Below are positions 4,033 to 5,559 of a DNA stretch of 5,559 nucleotides, in pieces. The stretch is from an uncultured Propionibacteriaceae bacterium (GTDB lineage: Bacteria; Actinomycetota; Actinomycetes; Propionibacteriales; Propionibacteriaceae). Each line of letters starts with the position of its first letter. Position 1 is the stretch's first letter. The notes under the pieces were generated by a model, which saw only the letters and a list, made by a program, of their open reading frames with translations, did not search any database and was not told where the DNA came from. The DNA is taken from contig CALKHV010000088.1 of NCBI GenBank assembly GCA_937988865.1, positions 1 through 5,559 of the forward strand. The letters run 5' to 3'. The translations under genes and the position numbers were made by a program.

Positions 4033-5559
4033 ATGCTCGACCTCGAATCCGACGTCACGAACGAAACCCCCCAGGCTGACGGCGCACCCGCCTCGCCTCC
4101 CCGTCGCCGGCGCGCGGCCTCCCGCCCCGCCGGCCCCCCGAAGCCGGTCGAGGCGCCCATCGTCCCTGAGCCGGCTCCGGTCATGGAGCCCCCCCACGAC
4201 CCCGAACCCCTCCTTGCCGAAGGCACCGTCGAACCGGCCGGGGTCACCGAAACCACCAGCACGCACCCTGATCCGGAGCCGCTGCTGTCGGACCGCACGG
4301 AACCCGCGCCGTCGCCGTCGCACGATCCCGAGCCACTGCTCGCGGAAGGGACTGTCGAAGCGGCCGGATCCACGACCACCATCCAGACCCACGCGGATCC
4401 CGAGCCGCTGCTGTCGGAGGGCGACGCGTCCGAACCTGTCAGACGCACTCGCGCCCCGCGCACCCGCGCACCCCGTATCCGCGCACCCCAGGCCGAGGCA
4501 CTCGCCCACGACATCGTGTCGGGCGTGGACGACCCGCACCCGCCCTCGACGTCTTCTGAACGTCACGACCTTCCCACCTCGGTGGGCGAGGCACTCGAAG
4601 CCGTTGAGGCCGAAGTCAACCGCGGACGACGGACCCGCACCCGCAGAAGCACCCCCGCCTTCGTCCCGGACCAGTCCGACGTGCCCGTCGACGCCGAAGC
4701 CGTCCTCGACTCGCTCGCAGCCGCGATCGCGTCCGGGGCCAGCCCAGATGCCCTCGCCGAGCAGGTTGAGGAGGTCATCGAGATCATCGACATCCGTGCC
4801 CTGCTGGACGCCGCCGAGGTCGAGTCCGACGAGGTCGCGGCCTTCGCTGACGATGCCGACACGGACGGGGAGACCGCGGACGACATCCTTCGCCGCCGGC
4901 GTCGCCGTCGTGGAGGTCGTCGTCGCCGCCGCAGTGGTGAGCCGGCCGGTGAGGGCGAACCCCTGGACGCCGAGGACGATGCGTCCACCCATGAGGTGCC
5001 CGACGAGCCGGCGTTCGAGGCTCCTGTACCGGACGAGCCCGAGGACGTGGAGGGCGATGAGGTGGGTGTCGACGGCGTCCGTCGTCGTCGTCGCCGTCGT
5101 CGTCGCCGTGGTGAGGACGTCGGCACCGCAGAAGATGACCCGACCGAGGTCGTCGTCCGCGTCCGCGAGCCGCGTCGCACCACGAGGCCGAGCGTCTCGG
5201 ACGAGGTGACCGGCATCGACGGTTCGACCCGCATGGAGGCCAAGCGCCAACGTCGCAAGGAGGGACGCGCAGCCGGGCGGCGGCGTGCCCCGATCCTGTC
5301 GGAGTCGGAGTTCCTCGCGCGCCGTGAGTCGGTGCAGCGCAAGATGGTGATCCGCCAGAACCACGAGTTCACCCAGCTCGCGGTGCTGGAGGACAACATC
5401 CTGGTCGAGCACTACGTCGACCGCGCGTCCGCGACGTCGCTCATCGGAAACGTCTACCTCGGACGTATCCAGAACGTCCTGCCCAGCATGGAGGCCGCGT
5501 TCATCGACATCGGTCGTGGACGCAACGCCGTCCTGTACGCCGGCGAGGTCGACTGGGAC
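4033..5559 (+). CDS. rne: Ribonuclease E/G, N-terminal part (3'-truncated)
   Basis: The first 509 residues of an actinobacterial RNase E/G, the endoribonuclease that starts mRNA decay and processes rRNA and tRNA precursors. The frame is open to the window's end. The ATG is the only possible start: AGGAG lies at 4023-4027, five bases before it, and an in-frame TGA at 3994-3996 with no other start codon between closes the frame upstream. PRRRRAASRPAGPP (23-36) is a hallmark of actinobacterial RNase E starts. Next come four DPEPLL repeats (from 56, 80, 98 and 122), three RxRAP units (138-152), a probably helical island (about 220-265), an Arg tract split by GG (287-300) and ten consecutive Arg (350-359). 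Acidic stretches separate these, and the region is probably disordered and RNA-binding. The catalytic core begins near K437 (KMVIRQ...), and the S1 domain begins at NVYLGRIQNVLPSMEAAFID (from 473). The metal-binding and catalytic aspartates and the Zn-link cysteines lie beyond the edge. Confidence 0.96.
   Translation, partial: MLDLESDVTNETPQADGAPASPPRRRRAASRPAGPPKPVEAPIVPEPAPVMEPPHDPEPLLAEGTVEPAGVTETTSTHPDPEPLLSDRTEPAPSPSHDPEPLLAEGTVEAAGSTTTIQTHADPEPLLSEGDASEPVRRTRAPRTRAPRIRAPQAEALAHDIVSGVDDPHPPSTSSERHDLPTSVGEALEAVEAEVNRGRRTRTRRSTPAFVPDQSDVPVDAEAVLDSLAAAIASGASPDALAEQVEEVIEIIDIRALLDAAEVESDEVAAFADDADTDGETADDILRRRRRRRGGRRRRRSGEPAGEGEPLDAEDDASTHEVPDEPAFEAPVPDEPEDVEGDEVGVDGVRRRRRRRRRRGEDVGTAEDDPTEVVVRVREPRRTTRPSVSDEVTGIDGSTRMEAKRQRRKEGRAAGRRRAPILSESEFLARRESVQRKMVIRQNHEFTQLAVLEDNILVEHYVDRASATSLIGNVYLGRIQNVLPSMEAAFIDIGRGRNAVLYAGEVDWD
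4195..4446 (+). repeat. 126-bp in-frame tandem duplication in rne
   Basis: Two 42-codon units (4195-4320 and 4321-4446) each encode two DPEPLL motifs. Motifs 1 and 3 read HDPEPLLAEGTVE-x-AG. Motifs 2 and 4 read DPEPLLS followed by D or E. The 1-to-3 and 2-to-4 offsets are both 42 residues. The DNA has diverged, but 17 bases are identical at 4276-4292 and 4402-4418, exactly 126 apart. The segment is acidic and Pro-rich, in the disordered N-terminal extension. Confidence 0.75.
4444..4488 (+). repeat. Three 15-bp repeats encoding R-T/I-R-A-P
   Basis: Residues 138-152 of the RNase E extension read RTRAP, RTRAP, RIRAP, from three adjacent 15-base units. The short basic, Pro-spaced motif comes directly after the acidic DPEPLL repeats and may add RNA-binding charge. 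Confidence 0.7.
4891..4932 (+). repeat. Arginine tract 1 in RNase E (R7-GG-R5)
   Basis: Codons 287-300 encode seven Arg, two Gly and five Arg, written with mixed CGC, CGT and CGG codons. It is flanked by acidic stretches (DDADTDGETADD before, and a Glu/Asp-rich stretch after). Such Arg-rich blocks are usual in actinobacterial RNase E extensions and probably bind RNA or ribonucleoprotein partners. Confidence 0.7.
5080..5109 (+). repeat. Arginine tract 2 in RNase E (ten CGT/CGC codons)
   Basis: Residues 350-359 are ten consecutive Arg from a near-pure trinucleotide run (eight CGT and two CGC codons). Acidic sequence precedes it (EDVEGDEVGVDG) and follows it (GEDVGTAEDD). The DNA is a microsatellite-like tract whose length could vary in whole codons without breaking the frame. 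Confidence 0.7.

Noticed and set aside
3234..4514. A 426-codon open frame on the - strand spanning the DUF2344 gene, the gap and the start of rne.
   Set aside because: It crosses two real genes and the leader, and the Ser/Gly-repeat translation is a by-product of the DPEPLL repeats read backwards.
4016..5209. A 397-codon open frame on the + strand, starting GTG, overlapping rne in another frame.
   Set aside because: Its Ser/Arg/Pro-rich translation is the +1 shadow of rne; the frame starting at 4033 has the RNase E motifs and the S1 domain.
3820..5412. A 530-codon open frame on the - strand opposite the rne leader and rne.
   Set aside because: It is antisense to the clearly coding RNase E frame; its runs of T and R are the reverse reading of Arg/acidic codons.

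Overview
The window is high-GC, densely packed DNA whose protein sequences point to an actinobacterium (Actinomycetota). All four genes read on the + strand. The strongest taxonomic cue is the ribonuclease E start, with its Arg-rich RRRRAASRPAGPP motif and long acidic/Arg-rich N-terminal extension. The gene order radical SAM protein, radical-SAM-linked protein, RNase E/G is also typical of actinobacteria. The genus cannot be fixed from this window.

Layout: (1) Positions 1-1077 hold the 3' part of a multi-pass membrane CPBP-family (CAAX protease/bacteriocin-processing, 'Abi') metalloprotease with a Pro/Trp-rich tail; its start lies upstream of the window. (2) Positions 1090-3069 encode a 659-residue radical SAM protein of the TIGR03960 type with a B12-binding-like N-terminal region, separated from gene 1 by 12 bases. 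(3) Positions 3066-3767 encode its usual partner, the TIGR03936/DUF2344 radical-SAM-linked protein, overlapping gene 2 by an ATGA. These three genes look like one transcription unit. (4) Positions 3768-4032 are a 265-base non-coding gap. It holds a candidate extended -10 promoter centred on a perfect inverted repeat, then a leader of about 170 bases rich in hairpins. The hairpins include three mutually exclusive stems just before the ribosome binding site of the next gene. (5) Positions 4033-5559 are the first 509 codons of rne (ribonuclease E/G): a long disordered, repeat-rich extension, then the start of the catalytic core with its S1 domain. The gene runs off the right edge.

Functionally, the window joins a membrane protease of unknown substrate, a conserved but uncharacterised radical SAM enzyme pair, and the main mRNA/rRNA-processing endoribonuclease. 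The radical SAM pair and RNase E are neighbours in many actinobacteria, usually followed by rplU, rpmA and obg, which would be expected just beyond the right edge. No mobile element, CRISPR array, tRNA or rRNA was seen. The least explained parts are the rne leader and the function of the radical SAM pair.
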